A DNA stretch of 64,000 nucleotides from positions 42,007,373 through 42,071,372 of the forward strand of contig NC_092350.1 of NCBI RefSeq assembly GCF_963676685.1, in the 5' to 3' direction. The notes beneath the pieces were generated by a model. That model was not told where the DNA came from. It ran no database searches and saw nothing but the letters and a program-made list of their open reading frames with translations. The position numbers and the translations under genes are program-made. Shown here piece after piece: positions 12,901 through 22,682 of this stretch. The DNA is from Mytilus edulis (lineage: Eukaryota > Mollusca > Bivalvia > Mytilida > Mytilidae). Position 1 is the first letter of the stretch; every line of letters starts with the position of its first letter.

Positions 12901-15900
12901 TAGCTTACAGAAACTATAATTTAACTGTTTTCTTATATTGGTATTAATAAGATAATAACACAATTGCCGACATCATATTACTATTACATGTTCATGCATA
13001 TTTTAATATTTTGGTGAAAGACTTTCATATTCGCGACATTTATTGTCGTTTTTCTTTCTAGTTCCTTTTTAGTTCATACACATACATAAATGTGGGTATA
13101 CATTGTACAAAAATGAGACAACAAACCAATACAAAAAAAGCCAAAGATAACCAAAAGACATTAAGATGGCAGTATATAGACTCAAACAATGACAAGAATA
13201 AAACGTTCGGCCATTTTTTTGAAAAGTATTACTAGTATGATTTGGTCTTATAATTTTCATCAACTTTTTCAGTCATACACTTTAATAAAATTTTGATTTT
13301 ACTGCGACGAGGCCATGCAAAGGACGTGGATTAGTGAAGCAAAAAATTGGACGTCGATTTAAAAAAAACAACAAAATAAACGTCGATTAGAGGGACATAA
13401 AAGTGCCGTCGATTTGGGATGTTATTTTATTGTGAAATCAAATTTGGACGTCAATTTTAGGAATGGACGTCGATTAGGGACCGGACGCCATATGAGTCTT
13501 ACATATATAACGTTGTTTTCAATTTAGACTTATTTATATTTTTTTTCGTTTGGGCTTGTATTATATTTTCCCTCCGGTTTATATAATCCGTTCATCCCAT
13601 TTCGACTCTTTAGAACTCAAGAGTCTATCCTAAATTGAGGTAAATTATATGGCCTTCCACTTACTGTTTCGATCCCTGACACCACTAAAGAGACATTAAT
13701 TGTCGAAATCCGGATATGGTGTACACATTTAAGCACCTCATTTTTATGGTTTACCATCTTTGCCGCGAGTTTATTGTTTTCTATTTGGTATTAAATTAAT
13801 ATAAAGATCCACTTTGTTACATCTTGTGATCAATTTATTTGGCAATCGTCAATGGCAGCCAACAGGGTTTCAGAACATCATTAGTTCGACCTGTGAGTCA
13901 AATGCGTTTTGTTAAATATACTTTTTCACTTTTTTGGTCTTTTTGGAAAATGTTGTTTGTACTGTATTTAGACCCCTCTACAACGAAATTTGTTTTGCAT
14001 TCACACGTATAAAAATTGCGGTTTTTATCCAACACAATCATAGGTTTGAACAATGTTTTTAATTAAGACATGAATTTATATAAATTTGAGCCTATATATT
14101 CTCATGTCCCTCTGAAGATCTGTGAAAGCAGTGAAAGTACTAGTAAAAGTGATGAATTGAAACCGTTATTATCTTTTAATTATTTTCTTATATGTTACCA
14201 GCATACGGACTTGACTTAACCTTTTCTTATATAAAATATTCATGCCTTATATATCATGAACTGTAGTAAGACGTTAGATTAAAACTGACGTGGACTGGTA
14301 ACACCCAGCCACAGAAAGCTTCATTTTAATGACTGATTTGGTGACACGATATATCAGTAGCATGGGTTCGAATCCTGGCAAAAGCAAATTTACAGATCTA
14401 ACATTGTTGGGTTGATGTTTAGACGAGTTGTATATACAGAATATACACAGCTATGTATCACCATCACTGCTGGTGATCCGATGGATAAATCGGTTGTAGA
14501 GTTGTCACTGGTTCAGACGTACTTATAAACAAAATTATTTCTGTGACCGTATCTTGCATTAATTTGTATGATCCTTTACTAAAGATAATTTAGCTGATCT
14601 GTAAAAATAACATCTTCATGCATGTACTGTAGTACGACGCTAGATTAAAACTGACGTGGAAAGGTAACAACCGGCCACCGAAAGCGTCATTTTATGAAGC
14701 TCAGGTGGTCGTGTGGTCAAGCGCAACGGTTACAGTGCAGGCGATTTTGTGTCACGATATCTCAGTAGCATGGGTTCGAATCCCGGTAAGGAAAGAACAA
14801 CAAATTTGCGAAAGCAAATTTACAGATCTAACATTGTTGGATTGATGTTTAGACGAGTTGTATATACAGAATGTATACAGCCATGTATCCCCATCACCGC
14901 TGGTGATCCGATGGTTAAATCTGTTGTAGAGTTTTCACTGGTCTAGATTACTTATCTTAAATTAATTTGTAGGATCCTTTACTATAGATAATCTAGCTGA
15001 TCTGTAAAAATATCATCTTCATGCCTTATATATCATGTACTGTAGTACGACGCTAGATTAAAACTGACGTGGAAAGGTAACATCCGGCCACCGAAAGCTT
15101 CATTTTATGAAGCCCAGGTGGTCGTGTGGTCTAGCGCGCCGGTTACAGTGCAGGCGATTTGGTGTCACGATATCTCAGTAGCAAGGGTTCGAATCCCGGC
15201 GAGGGAAGAACCAAAAATTTGCGAAAGCAAATTTACAGATCTAACATTGTTGGATTGATGTTTAGACGAGTTATATATGTATATATACAACTCGTCTAAA
15301 CATCAACCCAACAATGTTAGATCTGTACACATATATAACTCGTCTAAACATCAATCCAACAATGTTAGATCTGTAAATCTGCTTACGCAAATTTTTTGTT
15401 CTTCCTTATATATATACAGGGAAGAACAAAAAATTTGCCCTATATTTATATATATATATATACAACTCGTCTAAACATCAACCCAAAAATGTTAGATCTG
15501 TTCTTCCCTCGCCGGGATTCGAACCCATGCTACTGTGATATCGTGACACCAAATCGCCTGCACTGCAGCTATATATATATATACAACTCGTCTAAACATC
15601 AACTCAACAATGTTAGATCTGTAAATTTGCTTTCGCAAATTTTTGGTTCTTCCCTCGCCGGGAATCGAACCCATGCTACTGTGATATCGTGACACCAAAT
15701 CGCCTGCACTGCAGCCGTCCCGCTAGACCACACGACCACCTGGGCTCTCAAAAAGAGCTTTCGCTGGCCGTGTGTTACCTTTCCTCGTCAGTTTTAATCT
15801 AGCGGCGTACTACAGTACATGATATATAAGGCATGAAGATGTTATATATATATATATATATATCAAAAACGTTATAGATATCAAACAAATACCAACACTT

Positions 15901-16586
15901 ATCTTTCCTTATATCCGTACATGAATGGTGTGTTTGAAAAACAATCCACAAAAAACGAAAAATCGAAGACATATAACAGTAGTCAATAATACATGGTTAT
16001 CTTGAATTGTATTTTAGATGAACGTGTAACGTGTAACGTCTAAGCAACAGTATCAATAACAAAACCAAATGCATTACAAGATCAGAATGTTTTGAAAAAT
16101 AAAAGGTGGATATACCATTTCATGCTTTATCCCAAGTCTAGACCCTTGATACTTATAAGATCAGTCATTAAATTGAAATTAATTGGCATAAAACTTTTAA
16201 ATTAAAAAAGCTTTTTTTATGAAGTTCTTGTCATTAGTTTACTTCAAATCGTCGATTAAAGTTGCGACTGGTATTATTCACAAAAATTTAAGTTTGTATC
16301 TATGCTTTCTCTCAGTTTTAATTTTGAATTATATTTATTCATTCAGGGTGATAGTGGTGGACCAATGGTATGCAGTAATAAACGTGTAGGCACATTATCA
16401 TTTGGTAGTTACCTTTGTGATGGAACTTTACCAAGTGTGCATACTAGAATTTCTGTATACTTGGACTGGATTAAAGACAAAATTAATAAAAAAAATAATA
16501 AGAATAAGAAGGATAAGAAAAAGAAGAAAAATAATAAGGGAAAGGCAAACGGAAGGAGAAAGGGAAAGAACAACAAAAATAAATAA
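6886..16586 (+). CDS. Trypsin-like serine protease (S1 family), 7 coding exons
   Basis: Secreted chymotrypsin-fold endopeptidase. Coding exons: 6886-6919, 7375-7391 (microexon, inferred), 8506-8684, 9323-9404, 11518-11695, 12653-12828 and 16347-16586. All junctions are GT-AG, phases agree, and the total is 906 nt (301 aa). A hydrophobic signal peptide and short propeptide precede the activation site K|IVNG. The triad is His57 in TAGHC, Asp102 in QNDLMLLEL and Ser195 in GDSGGP. The residue six before Ser195 is Asp189 (KDSCVGDSGGP), which predicts cleavage after Lys/Arg. All four canonical S1 disulfide cysteine pairs can be matched. Oddities: Phe instead of Trp at 215 (SFG), Ser in place of Gly226 (LPSVHTR), and a tail of about 37 residues dominated by Lys and Asn after the usual end (DWIKDKI). 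Introns are large and repeat-filled. A digestive or immune role is inference. Confidence 0.88.
7375..7391 (+). CDS. Protease microexon (17 nt), inferred
   Basis: TGTTCTACATGGCTACA is preceded by ttgtag and followed by the strong donor gtgagt. Joined to exon 1 (phase 1) it reads V-F-Y-M-A-T and exits in phase 0, exactly what the next exon needs (VSTAASVK|IVNG). Without it, the canonical acceptor at 8505 gives an early stop in either donor choice. Supported by phase and by restoring a normal-length signal peptide; not proven. Confidence 0.5.
8040..9200 (+). repeat. Intronic duplications flanking protease exon 3
   Basis: The text at about 8065-8345 (atatcaccattgttcc...gtgtttaactcttttat...) is repeated in diverged form at about 8765-9005 (atatcacccttgttc...gtgtttaaccattttat...). 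The closing phrase tgttttaatttcgtgat recurs at about 8318, 8979 and 9157. The copies lie on both sides of exon 3, implying a local tandem duplication of intron sequence. Confidence 0.6.
8506..8684 (+). CDS. Protease exon 3: activation site and catalytic His
   Basis: Follows ataattcag; reads VSTAASVK then IVNGDDAD, with HKCGGVIID and WVLTAGHC. Contains the zymogen activation cleavage site, Cys42, His57 and Cys58. Ends AA|gtgagc in phase 2. TAGHC replaces the commoner TAAHC. Confidence 0.88.
9323..9404 (+). CDS. Protease exon 4
   Basis: Follows ttcattttag; reads (N)VKDRQIAAGSS through IIPVKKYYM and ends at ATG|gtatgc in phase 0. It covers the strand that carries the conserved ...GSS.L... segment of S1 proteases, between His57 and Asp102. 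Confidence 0.82.
9690..10655 (+). repeat. Interspersed repeat with hairpin head and TTGACCTCATTTTCATGG motif
   Basis: Begins with a hairpin (gtcgagcctgcaac / gttgcagaaagctcgac near 9702-9736), then a cgg-rich tract (gatccggcggcggcaacggc). The phrase close to ttgacctcattttcatggtt-cagtg recurs about every 110-150 bp (around 9889, 10040, 10188, 10297 and 10445). It ends with gaaggcgagacatttcagcg. I recall similar sequence as common in bivalve genomes. The 81-codon frame at 9529-9774 runs into its head and is not a gene. Confidence 0.7.
11518..11695 (+). CDS. Protease exon 5: catalytic Asp
   Basis: Follows tatttttaag; reads LENYSTAYVVQNDLMLLEL with Asp102 in the NDLMLLEL motif, then EVCTITGWGDT (Cys136, GWG). 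Ends AAA G|gtatgt in phase 1. Confidence 0.88.
12653..12828 (+). CDS. Protease exon 6: Cys168-Cys182 region and Asp189
   Basis: Follows tctgattacag; reads GQRLPRGILPDRLQI, then AYCNN (Cys168), IICLEDKDKDSCV (Cys182, Asp189, Cys191). Ends GTT|gtaagt in phase 0. The usual Gln192 is Val. Confidence 0.85.
13345..13495 (+). repeat. Short irregular array of ACGTCGATT words
   Basis: Inside protease intron 6, ggacgtcgattt or a close variant occurs at about 13350, 13380, 13407, 13450 and 13466, spaced 16-45 bp. It is too irregular for a simple satellite; no coding seen. Confidence 0.4.
14270..15860. repeat. Array of tRNA-derived (SINE-like) units, both orientations
   Basis: Forward units recur at about 14281, 14650 and 15063 (period about 370-413 bp), each with actgacgtgg, a tRNA-like module and the tail aaattt-acagatctaacattg-ttgatgtttagacgag. 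The module has an A-box-like tggtcgtgtggtctagcg and a perfect B box ggttcgaatcc, with a long variable arm as in tRNA-Leu/Ser. The acceptor stem does not pair, so these are not functional tRNAs. From about 15281 the tail and module reappear reverse-complemented at least three times, separated by (TA)n. The whole lies in the last protease intron. Open frames here are by-products. Confidence 0.8.
16347..16586 (+). CDS. Protease exon 7: catalytic Ser and basic tail
   Basis: Follows ttcattcag; begins GDSGGPMVCSNK with Ser195 and Cys201, then SFGSYLCDG (Cys220) and VHTRISVYLDWI. After the end of the protease fold comes a run of about 37 residues rich in Lys and Asn up to the TAA at 16584-16586. The purine-rich codons (aataataagaataagaag) suggest replication-slippage growth of the tail. 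Confidence 0.9.
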   Translation, partial: GDSGGPMVCSNKRVGTLSFGSYLCDGTLPSVHTRISVYLDWIKDKINKKNNKNKKDKKKKKNNKGKANGRRKGKNNKNK

Positions 16587-16587
16587 C

Positions 16588-16593
16588 AATAAA
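16588..16593 (+). terminator. Polyadenylation signal AATAAA
   Basis: AATAAA begins one base after the protease stop codon, with a second imperfect copy (gaaataaag) 12 bp on. This implies an unusually short 3' UTR, ended just before the next repeat at about 16620. Confidence 0.55.
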
Positions 16594-16617
16594 GTGAAAT
16601 AAAGAATATAAGTAATT

Positions 16618-17535
16618 ATGGCACCCTCAACGGAGTTGGGGTGACGTATTGTTATTCATCGATTCTTTTTTTCCTTATTCTTCTTCCACACATTTTGTCC
16701 ACGCAGTTTCTTGGAATTGAGTTGACCAATGTTGATGGAAGTATACCACAATGTGCACCAGCATGTGAAGTTGTGCACCTGACTTTGGAATGGTCAAAAT
16801 GGCTGCCGTTTCCATGGAAACAGCAAAAATCCGAAAATGTTCAAAGTGTTCCAAACTGCACGAAACTTCACCTAAATATTAACTACATGGCCTGAGCTGC
16901 ATTTTGATCTTTGAATTTTCAAAATGGCTACCGTTAACAATGGAAACAGCTAAAATATCAAAAATTCTAACTCTGTCATTATAAGACCCAACTGGATGAA
17001 ACTTAATGAAAATGTTACCCAGTATGCTAAGATACCAAGACGATATTTGGAAACTCCAAAATGGCCGCCGTTGTCATGGAAACTGGGGACAAGTTTAACA
17101 TTGACCCTATGGAAAAATGCATGAAATCAGCATTTTCTCAAAGAGTATAACACCAAAGTAAATGAAACTGTATTGATATAAAGCATGACATGTGGCAATG
17201 AGATGTCTGCTTTTAGAATTTTGGAATTATCTACTGTAACCATGGTTGCACCACAAATGTTCAAAATTTCCCAAAAAAAATAAATTGCTGCAAACTGCAT
17301 GAAACTTTAAAGGAATAATAACTGACATGTGCAGAGTTTCATTTTGAAGTTGGAATTTCCAAAATGACCGCCGTAACCATGGAAACAACAAAATTGTCCA
17401 AAATTTCAAATTGCTCCAAACTTAATGAAATTTTACAAAAATGATAACCTGCATGTGTAGATGCACTCTTTGACTTTTGAATTTTCAAAATGGCTGCCGC
17501 TCGCCTGGCAATGGGGGGACGAGGGTGCCATCCGT
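16618..17535 (+). repeat. Element ended by GGCACCCTC / GAGGGTGCC with internal minisatellite
   Basis: Nine-base inverted termini (ggcaccctc at about 16621 and gagggtgcc ending near 17532) bracket a tandem series of diverged copies of the phrase tcaaaatggctgccgttgcc-atggaaac, seen around 16794, 16920, 17060, 17364 and 17487. Between them, aactgcatgaaac-type words also recur. No transposase is present. It begins about 30 bp after the protease poly(A) signal. The 84-codon frame at 16641 is within it. Confidence 0.7.
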
Positions 17536-17854
17536 TATTGCTAGCAATTACAAATCTAGTTCTTTATGTTGTTGATGACTTGTTTTAAGAAGTAAATTAA
17601 AGAATGAGGTCGTATCATTGAAATTATGAATACGATCACAGAAAACTGTGAAGAAGTCGCGATTTAATTTTGAACGTATCTATTAACACTTTTCAACTTT
17701 GTATGAATGGTTGAAATTTTATTTTGCAAGTCCCTTAATAATTTCTGTTATGTTAACCACTGCCTAAATGATTTGTACGAGTAAAAACAAAGTCATAAAT
17801 AAACAGGATAATCGATATCTGGTTCACTTTTAGAGGCAAATTATGATATATAAA

Positions 17855-18050
17855 TTAAGAATGGAAACCTGGAATGTGTCAAATAATGTGAGACAATAAC
17901 CCGACCAAAGAGCTGAAACCAGCCGAATGCCACAAATTTGTCTTCAAAACAGACAGAAAATCTCGCACCCGGAGGCGTGCATCAGCTGGCCCCTAAACAA
18001 AAATGTGTACTTGTTCAGTTATAATGGACGTCATACTAAACTCATCATCC
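17855..18050 (-). repeat. Dispersed repeat also at 45.4 and 53.3 kb
   Basis: The phrases agaatggaaa, acccgaccaaagagc, cacccggaggcgtgcatcag and cccctaaacaaaaatgt match, in reverse complement, the segment at 53290-53470, and partly match 45385-45500 in the same orientation. The family is non-coding by inspection. Confidence 0.65.
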
Positions 18051-19970
18051 GAAAAGAGGGATGAAAGATACCAGAGGAACAGTCAAACTCATAAATCGAA
18101 ATAAACTGACAACGCCATGGCTAAGAATGAAAAAACAAACAGACAAATAAAAGTACACAAGAAACAACATAGAAAACTTAAGACTAAGCAACACGAACCC
18201 CACTAAATACTGGGGGTGATCTCAGATGCTCCGGAAGGGCAAGCAGATCCTGCTCAACATGTGGCACCCGTCGTGTTGCTCATGTTATAACAAACCCGGA
18301 AAATAGTCTAATTCGGTAGTTACGACGTAAGAAACATATCCGATATCATCTGTAAAACGGTTATTCCATAACGGTGTACCAACTCGTAATGGCGTCCGTA
18401 AAATTTACGAAGGGATGATTTCAACTTCACCATTTGAAACTCTTGGTTTAATAGCTTCTTTGTGAGCAGCAACACTCTATCAAGGAAATCATGATAGTAA
18501 ATACAAGCGCCGGAATATCTTATCAATTGGGAGATATATACTCCGTTCGCAGGCGCTGCTGGAATGTTGCTACATGGAAATGGAGAGTTTACAATTGGGA
18601 AATCATCTCGTTTGTCGTAAAGTTTTGTTTTCAACCGACCCTCATTGTCAATTTTTAGATGTAAGTAAAGATATGAGGCAGACTTAACTGTATCCTTTAT
18701 CTCTGAATCGAGGGTATAGATGTGTTCAACATAGTCACCAAATTTTGAATTATTTAGTGAGAGAACATCTTCTATATAGCGGAAAGTAAAGTTGATAAAA
18801 TAGATGTTAATAATTTAGAAAGAGGTTTCGTGGAGCACTTGGAAGACCCAGCAATATACCGTTGTTTGTAAGGACACTTATCTAATTTATGTATCCAATA
18901 CAGTGAAGACCTATGATAATCCAGGATTTCCTATTTGGTAAGTGTCGTGAGGGTATATGTTGAGTTTCCAAGTAAATTGTCAATACCTAATTCATTTATC
19001 AAGCAGTTTATGTAACGAGTTTTACACACAAAAACGGTGTTGTTAGGGGCTTTATCAACAACAACATATTTGTCATGGAGGTAGGACAATTTTTTTGCAA
19101 CATTCGGGTCTTTAAAGATTGACGTAGCATGGGTATTGATAGACCCATTCAGTTTCTTAATTCTGATTTGAATCAACGACCTCGCAGTTTTAATCCATTC
19201 TGAAAGAGTATCTACGACTTCCTTCTCGCGTTTCGCCCATTGCCTGGCATAATCCTTGACTGAATCCATCAGTATTTGAAATTGTATTTCCAATTGATGG
19301 ATTTAACCTCACGATATTTCGGACTTTTGGATAACACATTTCACAGGGAAGTGTTATTGACAATGGTGAGGTCACCGGTAGTAACGTGGCCAACCGGATT
19401 ATATGTGAATTGGGAACTATCACAAGTGCAATCTGGAGGTTTAGACTTGAAGTCGTCAATATTGAGATCATTCAAAACGTGTTTGTAATTGAAAATTTTA
19501 GTTGCAATTGGTTTGGTATAGGTATAAGAAATGATTGGTACAGACAGATCTTTGAAATAAGGAGGTATTATCGACTGAACTAATTTATGATGGAGGATAT
19601 TGCCTAAGTTGACGCCATCGAGACCTGTGTTAGAAAAGGAAAGTTTAAGAAATTTTTTTTTCTCTTTTTCATCTTTTTCAATGCGAACTGGTTTAAAAAG
19701 TCGGTGACTTACAATATCCGAAATGATAGCTTTAAGTTTGTATTGGTTTGAATGAGGGTTTGTAACAGTGGTTTCCAAACATAAATTGAACAGAAAATGA
19801 AATTTTGAAAGTGGTAATGAATAAAGTTTCGTGCGAATGTGATGAATAACTAACGGCTTTTGTATAAATGGCAGCAAGTCATTAATTGAAACATCATGCA
19901 GAGTAGGTGATTTATAATGACGATGACCATGAGGAGTAGAGTTGAAAATATTCATCACATTCACCGAGCT
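18051..19970 (-). pseudogene. Decayed reverse transcriptase retroelement (Penelope-like type?)
   Basis: Read on the minus strand. An N-terminal block (about 19964-19341, opening MNVMNIFNST, with HVLNDLNIDDFKSKPPDC) is followed in a shifted frame by 19293-18931 (KYVVVDKAPNNTVFVCKTRY) and then a C-terminal block down to 18320 (RYIEDVLSLNNSKFGD, IPAAPANGVYISQLIRYSG, SSLRKFYGRHYELVHRYG). The RT catalytic box is YIED rather than the expected YIDD. From LSTLLS near 18780 the reading jumps almost directly to FRYIED, so most of the RT palm is deleted. Frameshifts separate the blocks. A 3' tip with gatgaaagataccagaggaa is at about 18060. Assignment to Penelope-like elements is from family memory; alternative is another RT clade. 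Non-functional. Confidence 0.78.
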
Positions 19971-20189
19971 ACACGAAGGACTAGATATAATACCTATACC
20001 ATCAGATTTGTCATTGCAACGACATTGTGTCGCAAATATATGAATGAACTAAAATAACGAAATTATACAAGAGTAACAAAGGTTAGAAGTTATTAAACTG
20101 TTTGAAAGATTATGTCTTCATCATATGAATATCAAGAACAATCCCTCTCGTTAGTGGTTTATTATCATACCATCATAAACTATATTAGA

Positions 20190-20690
20190 GGAACATAACC
20201 CGTATCTTGCCAAGAGCTTGTTTAAGAATGAATGTGTTTATTTTCGATGCAAAGACCCTATAACTGAATTAATATCGAAGCCAAAACATGCCATCTTTAA
20301 TGATCTAACAACAGTATCATAACTATATCCCTTTCTAATGTATGTTTAAAGGTTTTGTTACATGTAGCTTTTGAGGTGAATGCTGAAATTGTTTTGCTAT
20401 GTAAAGAATTGAACCATTAAATGATTGGCGTAAAATACCGGAACGTATATAAGATGTCTGCATGCCGATTTATATTTACGAATGATGTCCTTGTATCGGT
20501 GATAAAATTTAGTAAATTTAATTTAAAGTTTATTCAACAGGATATATCTCTTTAGTGTACGTACTGAAGTCGTAACTATTGATAGCCAATATGTCATCTA
20601 AATATCTAAAAGTATTATTTAATGTTTGTATCAGATGATGTTTCTCGAAAAATTTATAAAAATGAGCGTATGATTGATATTCATGTCAAC
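20190..20690 (-). pseudogene. Second reverse transcriptase relic
   Basis: On the minus strand about 20640-20555 reads FRYLDDILAINSYDFSTY, an intact YLDD catalytic box. It is followed by a stop and then by KFYHRYKDIIRKYKSACRHL in another frame (about 20520-20450), which parallels the KFYGRHYELVHRYG segment of the adjacent relic. Further diverged frame fragments (GYSYDTVVRSLKMACFGF) continue to about 20270. Multiple stops and frameshifts; a related but distinct element from that at 18051-19970. Confidence 0.65.
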
Positions 20691-20885
20691 ACCGCAGTGT
20701 TGACTACTGGGCTGTTGATACCCTCGGGGACGAAACTTCCACCAGCAGTGGCATCAACACAGTGGTGTAAATAGTGATCAAAGGTACCAAGATTATAATT
20801 CAATACGCCAGACGCACGTTTCGTCTACATAAGTCATAAGACTCATCAGTGACGCTCATATCAAAATAGTTATAAACCAAACAAG
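20691..20885 (+). repeat. Dispersed repeat (gttgactactgggctgttga)
   Basis: Shares the phrases atgtcaacac...gtgttgactact, gataccctcggggacgaaac, ccagacgcacgtttcgtcta and agactcatcagtgacgctc with 44072-44810 and, reversed, 58670-58812. It is a mussel-type dispersed repeat, non-coding. Confidence 0.7.
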
Positions 20886-21285
20886 TACTAGTGCACAGTT
20901 AGTCACCATTTTAATTCCGATAACTTGACGATACATGGAATCTCCAAAGCGCACAAATAATGGTATCTAGTCAAAATTCATGGGCCGTCCAATTGACATA
21001 GTTATTTCAATTGTTGTTACTTAAAAATGACCTATAATAAACAAAGTTTGAACATATATATTCGCATTCTGACTTTTTAAATGTCCATTTAATTAGATGT
21101 GTGCATTTTTTCTTTAGAATATCAAGCAAAGAGGTATATAGGGTAGAAAAATCTAAACTTAGTATTATGATTGGAATGAAATGCACAAATATTGAATTAC
21201 TCCTTATTTGTTTAGGGAGAATGCACTAAAAAAATGTATTCAATGTGAAGGGAGACAATTTAAAACGGAAACATATTTACTCTTT
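20886..21285. other. No gene seen
   Basis: AT-rich sequence, no recognisable exon or repeat beyond single short words. Confidence 0.4.
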
Positions 21286-21291
21286 ATCTTT

Positions 21292-21548
21292 GAGGGGGAG
21301 GACAGGGGTAAGGGAGACAGGGAGAAAGGGGGTAGGAGAAAGGAGAAAGGGGTGGGAGAAAGGAGAGGAAGGCTGGGAGAAAGGAGAAAAAGTTGGAGAA
21401 AGGAGAAAAAATAAAATATCTCTCCTTTTAACAAAATTTCTAATATTTCAAGAAAAAATATCTCAAAAGGAGAGAAAGGAGAACGGGGGTAGGAGAAAGG
21501 AGAAGAGGGGTGGGAGAAGGGAGAAGGATAACCCCTGTCCTCCCCATC
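21292..21548. mobile_element. Homopurine MITE with 18-bp TIR and 6-bp target duplication
   Basis: Ends are GAGGGGGAGGACAGGGGT and its reverse complement with one mismatch (GATGGGGAGG... read from the right). They are flanked by identical ATCTTT at 21286-21291 and 21549-21554, a likely target-site duplication. Outside a short central AT segment (with a tctcctttt / aaaaggaga inverted pair), the plus strand is almost pure purine (ggagaaagg words). Three overlapping open frames on both strands (21208, 21240, 21245) are artefacts of this composition. Confidence 0.72.
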
Positions 21549-21554
21549 ATCTTT

Positions 21555-22379
21555 GCAAACATTGAATGTACGATTGTTAAGGAGTATAGCTATTTTTAAA
21601 AACAAATTGCATTTTTGAACACCAAAATGTATATTATCAAAGATTTATATCAACTACATAATAAATATTGAATTATAATTGAAACCAAAATGGAATTATA
21701 TTTCCGTCAACAATCAGATTTAAGCTAATTTTATTTTTTGTATTATTAAACGGGAATAAATAGCTGTACCACCGAAAATTAAATTTTGATGTGTATATAT
21801 ACGAATAAAGCTGTCTGTCCATCTTCTTATCCACCGATGTTAATTGTAAGCGCAACTTCCTCTTGTAACAGAACTATATAAATGATGATCTGACACCCTC
21901 ACCATGACCAACCACACTCGCAGATATATCTCTAAATAAATATATAATTTTGATCTCATGGTGCCCCCCCCTCCCCCCCTTACCCAAGACATCAAGTTCT
22001 TGATCCGCCCCTTTTATTTATTGGGTAGATTTTTTTCATACGTGTTAATCGGTTTACGTTCTCAAATTCATGTAGTGGAGAAATACAGTCCACATGTTAT
22101 AAGATAACAGTTACTACTAAGCACTTACCGTTTTTTTTTGGTACATGTAGAACTGCTGTACTAGTGTGCCACTTTCCAGACACCTTGAATCGGGCGGCAT
22201 AAAAATTACTAAGTGGTGACTCTCTTTTGTGAAAGTCTTCCTGTGTTGGGTTGGATGTTGAACTGAAAAAGAAACATGCATATAAATACATTACATATCT
22301 AAAAACGTGCAAAAGGCAAAACAATATACTTCCTTTAATTTCTGGACAACCAAAAGACTTGGATGTAAGCAACTATACA
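21555..22379. other. No gene seen
   Basis: AT-rich; a C-tract at about 21963-21980 (ccccccccctccccccc). A minus-strand 91-codon frame at 22097-22372 has no family signature and no supporting splice context. Confidence 0.4.
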
Positions 22380-22680
22380 AATTTACAGATCTAACATTGT
22401 TGGGTTGATGTTTAGACGAGTTGTATATAGAATGTACAGAGCCATGTATCACCATCGACTGCTGGTGATCCAATGGATAAATCTGTTGTAGAGTTGTCAC
22501 TGGTTCAGACGTTCTTAGAAATATAATAATTTCTGTGACTGTATCTTACATTAATTTGTAGGATCCTTTACTATAGATAATTTAGCTGATCTGTAAAAAT
22601 AACATCTTCATGCCTTATATATCATGTACTGTAGTATGACGCTAGATTAAAACTGACGTGGAAAGGTAACACCCGGATAC
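22380..22680 (+). repeat. Fragment of the tRNA-unit repeat (non-tRNA part)
   Basis: Starts acagatctaacattgttggg and continues through gatgtttagacgagttgt, ggtgatccaatggataaatc and actgacgtggaaaggtaaca, matching the inter-module part of the units at 14281-15280. It breaks off at cacccgg just before the tRNA-like module, exactly where the 2.2-kb tandem array starts. Confidence 0.75.
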
Positions 22681-22682
22681 GA

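Noticed and set aside
14700-15750. Box A and B sequences suggesting real tRNA genes
   Set aside because: The B box is perfect but acceptor stems do not pair and no clean anticodon arm forms. The units are embedded in a repeat with a fixed tail, so SINE-like is preferred.
21208-21605. Overlapping frames of 106-121 codons on both strands
   Set aside because: They arise from the purine-rich MITE. Low-complexity translations on both strands are not evidence of a gene.
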